This document shows, piece by piece, positions 1 through 5,622 of a stretch of DNA of 15,970 nucleotides; positions within the stretch are counted from its first letter, which is position 1, and each line of letters opens with the position of its first letter. A program made the position numbers and the translations under genes. This stretch comes from Bacteroidales bacterium UBA1223 (GTDB taxonomy: Bacteria > Bacteroidota > Bacteroidia > Bacteroidales > P3), in NCBI GenBank assembly GCA_002309155.1, contig DBXB01000069.1:302-16271 (forward strand). The letters are read 5' to 3'. The notes below the pieces were generated by a model. The model was not told the DNA's origin. It saw only the letters and a list, made by a program, of their open reading frames with translations, and made no database searches.

Positions 1-123
1 AACGCTGCCAGCATCGCCGGCATGCTGTTGACCACCGAGTGCGTCCTCTGCGACATCAAGGAACCCGAACCCCCGATGTCCGCCGGCAACCCCGGTATGG
101 GTGGAATGGGCGGAATGTACTAA
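1..123 (+). CDS. groL: GroEL (Hsp60) chaperonin, C-terminal 40 residues, partial
   Basis: Frame 1 is open from the window edge to TAA at 121-123. It encodes 40 residues, including AASIAGMLLTTECVL, followed by a tail ending GNPGMGGMGGMY. The Ala-Ser-Ile-Ala-Gly-Met-Leu-Leu-Thr-Thr-Glu segment is the conserved last part of the GroEL equatorial domain. The Gly-Gly-Met tail is the flexible end that lies inside the folding chamber. GroEL is a cytosolic ATP-dependent protein-folding machine working with GroES. The body of the gene lies outside the window. The short reading is GC-rich, unlike the AT-rich hip genes downstream, so the boundary between core chromosome and accessory DNA probably lies just after this gene. 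Confidence 0.96.
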   Translation, partial: NAASIAGMLLTTECVLCDIKEPEPPMSAGNPGMGGMGGMY

Positions 124-142
124 TCCGCAAGGTCCCGGGAAC

Positions 143-159
143 GCGGACGACTCGTCCGC
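143..159 (+). other. Small perfect stem just after groEL
   Basis: GCGGACGA and TCGTCCGC are perfect 8-bp arms around one central base, 19 nt after the groEL stop. No T-run follows. It may protect the mRNA 3' end or mark a recombination joint: the sequence from 153 on (CGTCCGCACTCAAAATAA) recurs at 2020 and in part at 3435. Confidence 0.5.
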
Positions 160-170
160 ACTCAAAATAA

Positions 171-208
171 CCAACAGAGGTGACAGATTTTTCTGCCACC
201 TCTGTTGG
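171..208 (+). terminator. groEL terminator stem-loop
   Basis: Arms 171-187 and 192-208 pair over 17 positions with one mismatch and a TTTT loop. A T-rich stretch (GGTTTATTAATG) follows. It lies about 50 nt after groEL and before the hip promoter, so it probably ends groEL transcription. Its core, CAGAGGTG...CACCTCTG, recurs in stems at 2041-2067 and 3315-3346. Confidence 0.8.
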
Positions 209-238
209 TTTATTAATGTATACTCACTGTGGTCATGC

Positions 239-260
239 AAATCCCAACATATTGGGATTT
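239..260 (+). promoter_or_regulatory. HipB-like operator O1
   Basis: AAATCCCAA and TTGGGATTT are perfect 9-bp arms around CATA. The TCCC-N8-GGGA core resembles the E. coli HipB operator (TATCC-N8-GGATA). Its centre, 249.5, lies 63 bp upstream of the next similar palindrome. Binding by the HipB encoded at 385 is inferred. Confidence 0.75.
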
Positions 261-300
261 GACCCCTAATTGGTATTTCTGTGCCTCTTGTTTTTGACAA

Positions 301-324
301 AAAATCACAATATATTGCGATTTT
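301..324 (+). promoter_or_regulatory. HipB-like operator O2
   Basis: AAAATCACAA and TTGCGATTTT form 10-bp arms with one mismatch around TATA, centred at 312.5. It ends just upstream of the -33 element (326-329), so a bound repressor would sit against RNA polymerase. Confidence 0.75.
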
Positions 325-325
325 A

Positions 326-357
326 TTTGGCCAGTTTCAAAATAAGTAGTACTTTTG
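326..357 (+). promoter_or_regulatory. Promoter of the hipBST operon (Bacteroidota type)
   Basis: TTTG at 326-329, a 20-bp spacer and TACTTTTG at 350-357 match the Bacteroidota primary sigma consensus (TTTG, about 19-21 bp, TAnnTTTG). It lies between operators O2 and O3, so it is probably autorepressed by HipB. Transcription should begin a few bases after 357, giving a leader of about 20 nt. Confidence 0.8.
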
Positions 358-363
358 CACCAA

Positions 364-385
364 AAATCACAACATATTGGGATTA
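364..385 (+). promoter_or_regulatory. HipB-like operator O3, over the transcription start and start codon
   Basis: AATCACAA and TTGGGATT are 8-bp arms with one mismatch around CATA, centred at 374.5 and 62 bp from O2. The site covers the expected transcription start and touches the ATG at 385, so binding would block initiation directly. Confidence 0.7.
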
Positions 386-630
386 TGAATTTGAAAGAAA
401 TAGGACTGGCCATTAAGGAGCGGAGAGGAGTTCTCGGCGTGAGCCAGCGTGCAGTCTCCGAACTTTCGGGTGTGTCCGTCAACACCCTTGTTGCTGTTGA
501 ACGGGGTGAGGGAAACCCTCAGTTATTTACATTGCTAGACATCCTCGACACCATCGGGTTGCAATTGGATTTGACACCCAAAAAGATGTATTATGAGATA
601 GAGGCAAACAACAATGAAAAACAACAGTAA
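385..630 (+). CDS. hipB: HipB-like XRE-family antitoxin and autorepressor
   Basis: The product has 81 residues. A helix-turn-helix of the XRE/Cro type spans about residues 6-62, with the pattern GVSQRAVSELSGVSVNTLVAVERG: a recognition helix followed by the usual VERG(E)GNP turn. HipB proteins bind operators as dimers and, with the kinase subunits, repress their own operon. I take the ATG at 385; an in-frame TTG at 355 would put the promoter's TTTG inside the gene. The end of the gene overlaps an in-frame ATG of the next gene at 614. Three matching palindromes lie upstream (centres 249.5, 312.5 and 374.5). In tripartite HipBST systems HipB mainly regulates transcription, whereas HipS neutralises the toxin; I infer the same division here from the gene layout. 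Confidence 0.9.
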   Translation: MNLKEIGLAIKERRGVLGVSQRAVSELSGVSVNTLVAVERGEGNPQLFTLLDILDTIGLQLDLTPKKMYYEIEANNNEKQQ

Positions 631-646
631 ACAAAAAAAAACTGTT

Positions 647-967
647 ATGAGACAATGTAAAGTGTATGTAAACGGCATAGAGGCGGGAATACTCCGAGAA
701 GAGAGTGGGCACCATTATATCTTTACCTATAACCAAGGATACACTGGCAGGCCAGTGTGTTTATCGATGCCCGTAAGAGAGGCCGCATACTCGTCAGACC
801 ATCTGTTTCCATTCTTTTTCAACATGCTCTCCGAAGGAGCTAACCGTATTATGCAATCTCGGATGCTCCGTGTTGATGAGAACGACGATTTCGGTGTTCT
901 GCTAGCCACCGCACAGACCGACACCATTGGAGCAGTAACGGTGAAGGAATTGAAAATTGATAATTGA
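647..967 (+). CDS. hipS: HipS-like protein (HipA N-terminal subdomain 1), probable antitoxin of the kinase
   Basis: The 106-residue product (from ATG 647) matches the small N-terminal subdomain of HipA encoded as a separate gene. It begins MRQCKVYVNGIEAGIL, which fits family starts, and has the typical PFFFNMLSEGANR, RVDENDDFG and TDTIGAVTV segments. An earlier ATG at 614, overlapping hipB, would add 11 residues across a run of nine A (633-641); I consider it less likely. In E. coli HipBST this subunit, not HipB, neutralises the kinase. The last residues (LKIDN) and the stop codon are encoded by a heptamer repeat at 949-983, so the natural C-terminus has been extended or replaced by repeat sequence. 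hipT starts 16 nt after the stop. Confidence 0.85.
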   Translation: MRQCKVYVNGIEAGILREESGHHYIFTYNQGYTGRPVCLSMPVREAAYSSDHLFPFFFNMLSEGANRIMQSRMLRVDENDDFGVLLATAQTDTIGAVTVKELKIDN

Positions 968-983
968 AAATTGAGAATTGGAA
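949..983 (+). repeat. Five heptamers (ATTGAAA-type) across the hipS/hipT junction
   Basis: The units read ATTGAAA, ATTGATA, ATTGAAA, ATTGAGA, ATTGGAA. They encode the last residues of HipS, contain its stop codon (965-967) and end directly before the hipT ATG at 984. Any change in unit number would alter the HipS end and the spacing between the genes. Confidence 0.85.
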
Positions 984-1985
984 ATGGAATTGAACTTGAA
1001 ATACTGTCCTTCAACATTGAAAGAAGGATTTGACACATACTCACCAGAAGCCTGCCGTTTGTTGTTCGGCGGAAAACAAGTCTCGCACATTTTAGATTTC
1101 GACAGTCCTGACAATGACAGTGGCGATTTTTATGACTATGCAACTCATATAGGTCGCATCTCTCTATCGGGTGTTCAACCCAAAGGGTCGTTAGTTTTAA
1201 AAAATGGAGTTCTGTCTAAACCTGATGAAGGTGAGCGAGGTCAGTATATACTGAAGCCAGCTCCGGAATCCTATGCACTGTTGGAGCGGAAATTTTGTCC
1301 AGCAAACGAACATCTCACCATGCAGATTGCATCACAAGCCTATGGTATAGAAACTGCGGCCAATGCACTCTGTTTCTTTCGGGATGGAGAAGCCGCATAT
1401 ATCACCAAGCGCTTCGACATGGCTCCCGATGGCTCGAAATATCCGCAAGAGGATTTTGCATCTCTTGCCGGTTTGACGAAGGCGAACGGAGGAAGCGATT
1501 ACAAGTACAATGTTTTGAGTTACGAGGATTGTGCCGATATCATCCGCCGATATGTAAGAGCGGCGGCAATTGACATTCTCCGTTTCTTCCGTTTGGTGCT
1601 TTTCAATTATGTCACATTGAATGACGATGCCCACCTTAAGAACTTTTCATTAATCGATAGAGGTAACGGTGACTATCGTCTGGCGCCTGCCTACGACCTC
1701 GTTAACACCAGCCTTCATCTGTACAAACCACAAATCTTCGCATTAGAGAAAGGCCTGTTCAAGGAAGGAATGCGCATGACCGACACTCACACCGTAGACA
1801 GGAACGATTTTGAGGAGTTTGGTAGAAGGGTAGGGTTGCCTGACAAAACTGTAAAACGAGAGATTGACACCTTCGCAACAGAATCCTCTATCGCTTTGGG
1901 TTTAATAGAACGCTCCTTTCTGTCCGAAAAATTGAAGAAAAACTACAAACTTTCGTATCAGTACCGATGCTCCACACTGAAATGA
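984..1985 (+). CDS. hipT: HipT-like serine/threonine kinase toxin (HipA C-terminal kinase domain)
   Basis: A 333-residue kinase of the HipA fold without subdomain 1, which is supplied by the gene before it. Counting from an in-frame TTG at 978, the Gly-rich loop is GRISLSGVQPKG (59-70). It has a Ser-x-Ser-Gly pair (S62, S64) at the position where HipT/HipA kinases autophosphorylate. YILKP carries the ATP-contacting lysine (K93). The catalytic loop LNDDAHLKNFSL has D217 and N222. APAYDL has the metal-binding D240. HipA phosphorylates glutamyl-tRNA synthetase and E. coli HipT phosphorylates tryptophanyl-tRNA synthetase; the target here is unknown. All catalytic residues are present, so it is probably active. 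I prefer the ATG at 984. The repeat just upstream leaves no Shine-Dalgarno. A diverged relic of the same 3' end lies at 3377-3443. Confidence 0.9.
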   Translation: MELNLKYCPSTLKEGFDTYSPEACRLLFGGKQVSHILDFDSPDNDSGDFYDYATHIGRISLSGVQPKGSLVLKNGVLSKPDEGERGQYILKPAPESYALLERKFCPANEHLTMQIASQAYGIETAANALCFFRDGEAAYITKRFDMAPDGSKYPQEDFASLAGLTKANGGSDYKYNVLSYEDCADIIRRYVRAAAIDILRFFRLVLFNYVTLNDDAHLKNFSLIDRGNGDYRLAPAYDLVNTSLHLYKPQIFALEKGLFKEGMRMTDTHTVDRNDFEEFGRRVGLPDKTVKREIDTFATESSIALGLIERSFLSEKLKKNYKLSYQYRCSTLK

Positions 1986-2027
1986 AGTTGTTCTTCTCTG
2001 GTTTGACCAAGGTCATTCAGTCCGCAC
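1961..2027 (+). repeat. Direct repeat copy a: hipT 3' end and trailer (partner at 3377-3443)
   Basis: This 67-bp stretch holds the last codons of hipT and 42 bp after the stop. It matches 3377-3443 at 61 of 67 positions with no gaps. Confidence 0.9.
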
Positions 2028-2040
2028 TCAAAATAAATGA

Positions 2041-2067
2041 CAGAGGTGGCAAAAATTGCCACCTCTG
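2041..2067 (+). terminator. Terminator stem after hipT
   Basis: CAGAGGTGGCAA and TTGCCACCTCTG are perfect 12-bp arms around AAA, followed by TTGTTTGATAA. It lies 55 nt after the hipT stop and probably ends the hip transcript. It is the second of three related stems. Confidence 0.75.
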
Positions 2068-2102
2068 TTGTTTGATAAATGAATACCCATCATGGTTTAT
2101 GC

Positions 2103-2124
2103 AAATCCCAACATATTGCGACTT
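2103..2124 (+). promoter_or_regulatory. HipB-like operator O1' in the duplicated control region
   Basis: AAATCCCAA-CATA-TTGCGACTT is a diverged copy of O1: the left arm is intact and the right arm has two substitutions. Its centre, 2113.5, is 62 bp from O2'. Binding may be weaker than at O1. Confidence 0.6.
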
Positions 2125-2163
2125 GACCACTATTTCGTATTTCTGTGCCTCTTGTTTTTGACA

Positions 2164-2187
2164 AAAATCACAATATATTGCGATTTT
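2164..2187 (+). promoter_or_regulatory. HipB-like operator O2' in the duplicated control region
   Basis: Identical to O2 over all 24 bases (AAAATCACAA-TATA-TTGCGATTTT). It abuts the -33 element of the promoter at 2189-2220. HipB made from 385 could therefore repress the small antitoxin gene at 2251. Confidence 0.7.
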
Positions 2188-2188
2188 A

Positions 2189-2220
2189 TTTGGTCAGTTA
2201 AATAATATATAGTACTTTTG
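2189..2220 (+). promoter_or_regulatory. Promoter of the orphan antitoxin gene
   Basis: TTTG at 2189-2192, a 20-bp spacer and TACTTTTG at 2213-2220: the same elements and spacing as the hipBST promoter. Confidence 0.75.
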
Positions 2221-2250
2221 CATTCAGAAGTATATTAATGTAATACAGTA

Positions 2251-2391
2251 ATGATGAGCGATATTGTAAACAATGAGCCAAATGACGCCACTCGTGCTGC
2301 AATTGAGGAGGCAATATCCGGTCGCAACAGTAACAAGGTGTATGCAAGTGCAGATGAAATGATGAATGACATTCTCAACGAAGAGAAATGA
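2251..2391 (+). CDS. Small RelB/DinJ-like antitoxin without a toxin gene
   Basis: This 46-residue reading contains NEPNDATRAAIEEAISGRN, a short linker and ADEMMNDILNEEK. The pattern (acidic, an NEPN start, a helix with EEAxSGRN, then a helix ending in acidic residues) resembles short RelB-like antitoxins of Bacteroidota that normally precede a RelE/YafQ/YoeB-type RNase toxin gene. That assignment rests on recalled family patterns. No toxin follows: the next gene, on the other strand, ends 10 nt away at 2402. The leader after the promoter is about 25-30 nt. ATGs at 2251 and 2254 are both possible starts. It may neutralise toxins encoded elsewhere or be a decaying remnant. Confidence 0.6.
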   Translation: MMSDIVNNEPNDATRAAIEEAISGRNSNKVYASADEMMNDILNEEK

Positions 2392-2401
2392 TCTTTTCTC
2401 T

Positions 2402-3184
2402 CTACACCTCTAAATATCTTCCCGCCTTAAAACCGTTACGCATATGCTCACCGTGGGAGATATATCCCAGTTGGTTGGACTGGATAAGCGTGTCGCCTAT
2501 CTGGGCATCAATATTGCGGTGTGAGTGGCCGTAAATCCAGTAGTCGATACCAGAGTCTGCAATATAGTTGCCCAACTCCACGGTGAAAGCCCCGTTGATA
2601 TGACTTCCGCTGAATTCCGCAGCCGTGCACAGGTGGGTTGGCACATGATGCGTGAGTACAATCTTCTTACTCGCCATGCTCTCTGCCACCGACCGTTTCA
2701 CAAATGTAAGACAACGCTCATGCTCCGCATTGAAGTCATCGGCCGTAAGGCGATGTCCGTTATATTTTATCCTATAGAAGTCGCTCACTCCGTGTTCTGT
2801 CAGATAAGCATCGTAGGGTTCGATATGCGACCATAAGGTGGAGACAATCACATCCACACCATCCAGATGAACCACTTCGTTGTAGTAGGCGACAATGTTG
2901 TTTCGGATTTCCTTACGGTACCCATCCTGCATTGAGGCGAGGTCGTAATAGCCATAAAAATCATGGTTTCCCAAGCAGACAATCACTCTCTCATAGTTAT
3001 CCGACGCCCAATCCCAGAAACCGTATTGGCAATATCTGTTCTCTCCCGACTCAGCTTTGTCGAGATAGGCAGTGTCGCCTGCTATGAGCAGAACATCGCC
3101 CACCACCGGCAACGGCTGTTGAGCCAGATAAATCCGATTCTCGTTGAATTCAAGATGCAGGTCGCTAACAAACTGGATTTTCAT
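2402..3184 (-). CDS. Calcineurin-like metallophosphoesterase
   Basis: The 260-residue product has the full set of two-metal phosphoesterase motifs: SDLH (7-10), AGDT (35-38), GNHD (72-75), LTHH (177-180) and YGHSH (218-222). It has no signal peptide, so it should act in the cytosol. Members hydrolyse phosphomono- or phosphodiesters and the substrate cannot be predicted. It starts at ATG 3184. It is transcribed alone from a promoter at 3245-3275, convergent with the orphan antitoxin gene. A 17-bp palindrome in the leader may regulate it. Nothing ties it functionally to the restriction operon; a stem (3315-3346) and its own promoter separate them. Confidence 0.88.
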   Translation of the reverse strand: MKIQFVSDLHLEFNENRIYLAQQPLPVVGDVLLIAGDTAYLDKAESGENRYCQYGFWDWASDNYERVIVCLGNHDFYGYYDLASMQDGYRKEIRNNIVAYYNEVVHLDGVDVIVSTLWSHIEPYDAYLTEHGVSDFYRIKYNGHRLTADDFNAEHERCLTFVKRSVAESMASKKIVLTHHVPTHLCTAAEFSGSHINGAFTVELGNYIADSGIDYWIYGHSHRNIDAQIGDTLIQSNQLGYISHGEHMRNGFKAGRYLEV

Positions 3185-3200
3185 AACGTTATTTTGTTTT

Positions 3201-3217
3201 GTTCAAAAATTTTGAAC
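3201..3217. promoter_or_regulatory. Palindrome in the phosphoesterase leader, possible operator
   Basis: GTTCAAAA and TTTTGAAC are perfect 8-bp arms around one A, between the promoter (3245-3275) and the ATG at 3184. It is AT-rich with no following T-run, so it suits a repressor site better than a terminator. The binding protein is unknown. Confidence 0.4.
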
Positions 3218-3244
3218 ATAAGAAATAATTGAACAATAATAATG

Positions 3245-3275
3245 CAAAAATACTCATTTTCTTTAAAATAGCAAA
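3245..3275 (-). promoter_or_regulatory. Promoter of the phosphoesterase gene
   Basis: Read on the - strand: TTTG (3272-3275), a 19-bp spacer and TATTTTTG (3245-3252), the Bacteroidota consensus. The leader would be about 50-55 nt. Confidence 0.75.
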
Positions 3276-3314
3276 AAAATAAAATAATCTATTTGCTGAT
3301 TCAGAAAAAGTAAT

Positions 3315-3346
3315 AACAGAGGTGGCAAAATTTTGCCACCTCTGTT
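3315..3346. terminator. 32-bp perfect palindrome, probable terminator of the restriction operon
   Basis: AACAGAGGTGGCAAAA is followed directly by its exact reverse complement. Read on the - strand it is followed by ATTACTTTTTC, so it can end transcription from the large operon before the phosphoesterase promoter. It is the third stem of the CAGAGGTGGCA family, and the sequence after it (GTTTTATGAATGAAT) also matches that after the stem at 2041. Confidence 0.7.
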
Positions 3347-3374
3347 GTTTTATGAATGAATTCAAACACCAATC

Positions 3375-3401
3375 AAGTACCAATGCTCCACACTGAAATA
3401 A
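3375..3401 (+). pseudogene. Relic of a second hipT 3' end
   Basis: Codons read Lys-Tyr-Gln-Cys-Ser-Thr-Leu-Lys-stop, matching the last residues of HipT (YRCSTLK). The similarity continues downstream to 3443, past the stop, so this is a duplicated gene end and not chance similarity. No further hipT sequence is recognisable upstream. Confidence 0.6.
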
Positions 3402-3443
3402 AGATATTCTCCTCTGGTTTGATCAAGGTCATTCAGTCCGCAC
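3377..3443 (+). repeat. Direct repeat copy b of the hipT 3' end and trailer
   Basis: Partner of 1961-2027 (61 of 67 identical). Copies a and b flank the orphan antitoxin and phosphoesterase genes. The match ends exactly at GTCCGCAC, where sequence belonging to the large operon begins. Confidence 0.9.
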
Positions 3444-3521
3444 CTTGATATTCGGCATCCTGACGGTGTATTCGGGGTCGATGAGTTGACATTGTTCGAT
3501 GATGATATGGCAGTTATAACA
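3429..3521 (-). pseudogene. Out-of-frame remnant resembling the end of an HNH nuclease domain
   Basis: In another frame than the preceding gene, the - strand reads CYNCHIIIEQCQLIDPEY, then TVRMPNIKVRTE and a stop at 3429-3431. The pattern (Leu-Cys-x2-Cys-His, about 8 residues, Leu-Ile-Asp-x2-Tyr-x-Val) matches the last helix and strand of HNH domains that end many McrA-type enzymes. The first part of an HNH domain (the HI/HH and Asn core) is missing. It overlaps the end of the gene at 3514 by 8 nt. I infer that a domain-fusion gene lost an internal segment. It could also be chance, since only 30 residues are available. Confidence 0.4.
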
Positions 3522-4008
3522 TAGAAGTCAACAGTTCAACAATTTGTTCTCGAGAAGTGCTCTCAGTCATCAGGACAAACAGTTCATCATCTATCACGGC
3601 GTAATCGTAATCGCTTCGCAACGCCGCTACAGACCACGAAGTCCGTTGACGCCAAACAACCGATTTCTTCAAAGTCCAAAATGGTTCCCCAGAAAGGTAA
3701 TAGAATGGATTTGCGATATTACATTTAAAAGGATAACTTTTCTTTTCTACTCCAAATAACTCCTCTGCCAATCGGTCATGATGTACTACTTCGTCGTTGT
3801 CGACATACACCATCCACAGTTGCTTAAACTTATCCTCTAACTCTTTTGTCAGACGTATTCGGTTGTCCTTTATTGTTTCCTCCTCCACCAGTTCGCATAT
3901 TGCCATCATAAGAACCAATTTATGGGGTGCTAGATAACCCTTCACGATGGCTCGATTCATGTTCGACAGCAACTCGGCATAATGCTCAAATGAGGCCTCA
4001 ACGTCCAT
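3514..4008 (-). CDS. Small protein resembling the sulfur-binding domain (SBD) of McrA-type enzymes
   Basis: A 164-residue protein with no signal or membrane segment. It has the layout I associate with the DNA sulfur-binding domain of ScoMcrA-type restriction enzymes. A helix contains APHKLVLMMAICELV (pattern aPHKxxLLLA). Next come helices with FKQLWMVYVD, then an aromatic stretch NPFYYLSGEPFWTLK (pattern yPFxxL...fW.L). Such domains read phosphorothioate in DNA and are usually fused to an HNH nuclease. Here an HNH-like tail follows out of frame (3429-3521), so the protein may be a truncated reader. It starts 4 nt after the ATPase gene ends, the last gene of the operon. Alternatives are a stand-alone adaptor or an unrelated small protein. 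The fold assignment is by motif recall only. Confidence 0.5.
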   Translation of the reverse strand: MDVEASFEHYAELLSNMNRAIVKGYLAPHKLVLMMAICELVEEETIKDNRIRLTKELEDKFKQLWMVYVDNDEVVHHDRLAEELFGVEKKSYPFKCNIANPFYYLSGEPFWTLKKSVVWRQRTSWSVAALRSDYDYAVIDDELFVLMTESTSREQIVELLTSML

Positions 4009-4012
4009 ATCC

Positions 4013-5617
4013 TCAAATCAGGTGTGTCACCTTGATTTTCTTCCAGCTGGGACCTAATCCCAGTTCAGCGAGGGAACTGTCGCGGGTGATGAGTTCACCT
4101 TTCTGCAATCCGGTAATGGCCTGTTTCAAATCCTGCAACTGACTTCCGCTCACTCCGAAGAGGTCTTTCAGCACCGCATCGTTCTGCTGCTGCTGCTTCA
4201 TGATAAGTGGATACTGTGCATTGGCATAGAAGTCGATGCTCTTGCTCTTGAAGTCCTCCATATTCTGTGTGGCCAGGATGATGCTCATACCCTTGTTGCG
4301 TCCCACAGCGATAAGGTTCTGAAGGGGTTTGTTCTCAAAACCAAGCATATAGTGTGCCTCATCGATGATGGTGAAATGGCGTATCTCCACCCTCTCGTCG
4401 TTCATCGCCTGTTTGGGTAACTGCTCATAGATGTTGTTCAGCTTTGAGATTACGAAATAGACGATGGCTTTCGCTATGATGCCGTTCTTTTCAAAACGTC
4501 CTAAGTTAATGATATTGCAGGTGTGCACTAGGTCAATCTTGTCCTCGTCTGCGAAGATATTGTTGTTTACCAACTGATTTAGCACTGACTTCACACTGTC
4601 CATATCGCCCTGTTTCTTCTCTGGCAACAGTCGGTTGTAGTGGTCGAATATCATCTTGAAGTTGACAGGCTTCATCTGGTTAGCCTTATATGCGTTCACG
4701 ATGGCTTCGCTGAGCCTGTTATCCATATTGGCGCTGATCTTCGCCCCCGAACTGATGGCCAGCAGCGCTGTCGCCATCGTGGTGGAGTAAAGGTTTAGCT
4801 CATTGACAGGCTTTCCTGTAAAGTCTTTGAAAGGCGTGAACGGCAGCGGACGTTCCATGGGGTTGAGGATGGCTGTGCTGTCGGTATCGAACAGAGAGAG
4901 CCAGGCGGCATTGGCAGGGTCGGAGAATTCGCCCTTGTAGTCGAAGAGTAGGAAGTTGACCGGGTAGTGGGTGTCGCTCGAAGCAGAGCGCATTTGTTGC
5001 AGCAACACCGCCAATAGATTGCTTTTTCCGCTACCCGTAGTACCGGCCACTAATATCTGTGTGTTCGCAATAGTCCTGTTGTTGATGTCGAGTGTGGCGG
5101 GCATATCGTCGCCGTAACTGCCGATGCAAAGATTCAAAGCAGGAATATCGTTCACACTTGCACCTCCGCGCAGTGGCGAGAAGCGCAGCCAATCATCGAT
5201 GCCACCTTCCTTCATTAGCAAGTCTCTTCCTCGGAGAATCTCGTGACCAATTACACGGCTTACGAAATTGGATGACCCCCAGTCGGCATCCACATCGTGA
5301 TAACGCATCTTCAACAATGCTTCTATCACTTGGCCAATCTTTTGTTTCGTAAAGAAGGTGGTTGGATATGGGGTTCCAGACGATTGAAGGGGGATTTGTT
5401 CTATTTCTTTGGCGGTACGTGGCGTTTTGTCTGCCAATCCGGCAAGCAGACACATTCGCATCACCACACTCTGTGAGAGAATCACAGGCCGTTCGTCGTT
5501 GGCATAAGAATGAAGGTTGATACGCTGCTCCAAAGCGAGTTTCAGGTCAGCCGTCATCTCATTCATGTCTTTTATCGATGTTATCGAATTGTCTATTACC
5601 AAATTATCTACTGTCAT
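4013..5617 (-). CDS. HerA/FtsK-family ATPase with a possible DndE-like N-terminal domain
   Basis: A DUF87-type motor ATPase. Numbered from an upstream TTG (5626), it has Walker A GTTGSGKS (195-202), the HerA strand LLFDYKGEF (226-234), Walker B TIIDEAH (419-425), a sensor LATQN (451-455) and a probable arginine finger near R443. HerA proteins form hexameric rings that move along or hold DNA; DptH of the Dnd restriction set is a relative. The first ~150 residues are helical and resemble DndE in layout, a weak call. TTG at 5626 would overlap the previous stop; I prefer ATG 5617, 5 nt after it, giving 534 residues. It follows the DndD-like gene, as DndE follows DndD in phosphorothioation operons, and should work with it on DNA. 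Confidence 0.8.
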   Translation of the reverse strand: MTVDNLVIDNSITSIKDMNEMTADLKLALEQRINLHSYANDERPVILSQSVVMRMCLLAGLADKTPRTAKEIEQIPLQSSGTPYPTTFFTKQKIGQVIEALLKMRYHDVDADWGSSNFVSRVIGHEILRGRDLLMKEGGIDDWLRFSPLRGGASVNDIPALNLCIGSYGDDMPATLDINNRTIANTQILVAGTTGSGKSNLLAVLLQQMRSASSDTHYPVNFLLFDYKGEFSDPANAAWLSLFDTDSTAILNPMERPLPFTPFKDFTGKPVNELNLYSTTMATALLAISSGAKISANMDNRLSEAIVNAYKANQMKPVNFKMIFDHYNRLLPEKKQGDMDSVKSVLNQLVNNNIFADEDKIDLVHTCNIINLGRFEKNGIIAKAIVYFVISKLNNIYEQLPKQAMNDERVEIRHFTIIDEAHYMLGFENKPLQNLIAVGRNKGMSIILATQNMEDFKSKSIDFYANAQYPLIMKQQQQNDAVLKDLFGVSGSQLQDLKQAITGLQKGELITRDSSLAELGLGPSWKKIKVTHLI

Positions 5618-5622
5618 ATCTC

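Larger units (their letters stand above)
2021..2223 (+). repeat. Second copy of the hip control region (partner at 153-360)
   Basis: From TCCGCACTCAAAATAA through a terminator stem, two operators and the promoter to TAGTACTTTTGCA, this region follows the order and sequence of 153-360 with scattered substitutions. It lacks a match to operator O3, where the unrelated antitoxin leader begins. Confidence 0.88.

Noticed and set aside
239..384. Three regular repeats as a possible iteron origin
   Set aside because: Only three sites, each a palindrome of HipB-operator type around a promoter, and no replication gene nearby.
213..485. 90-codon open frame on the - strand across the hip promoter
   Set aside because: Overlaps promoter, operators and hipB; the reading is shaped by the palindromes.
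2402..3184. Phosphoesterase as an eighth member of the restriction operon
   Set aside because: A stem at 3315-3346 and its own promoter at 3245-3275 separate it, and hip-derived duplications lie between.
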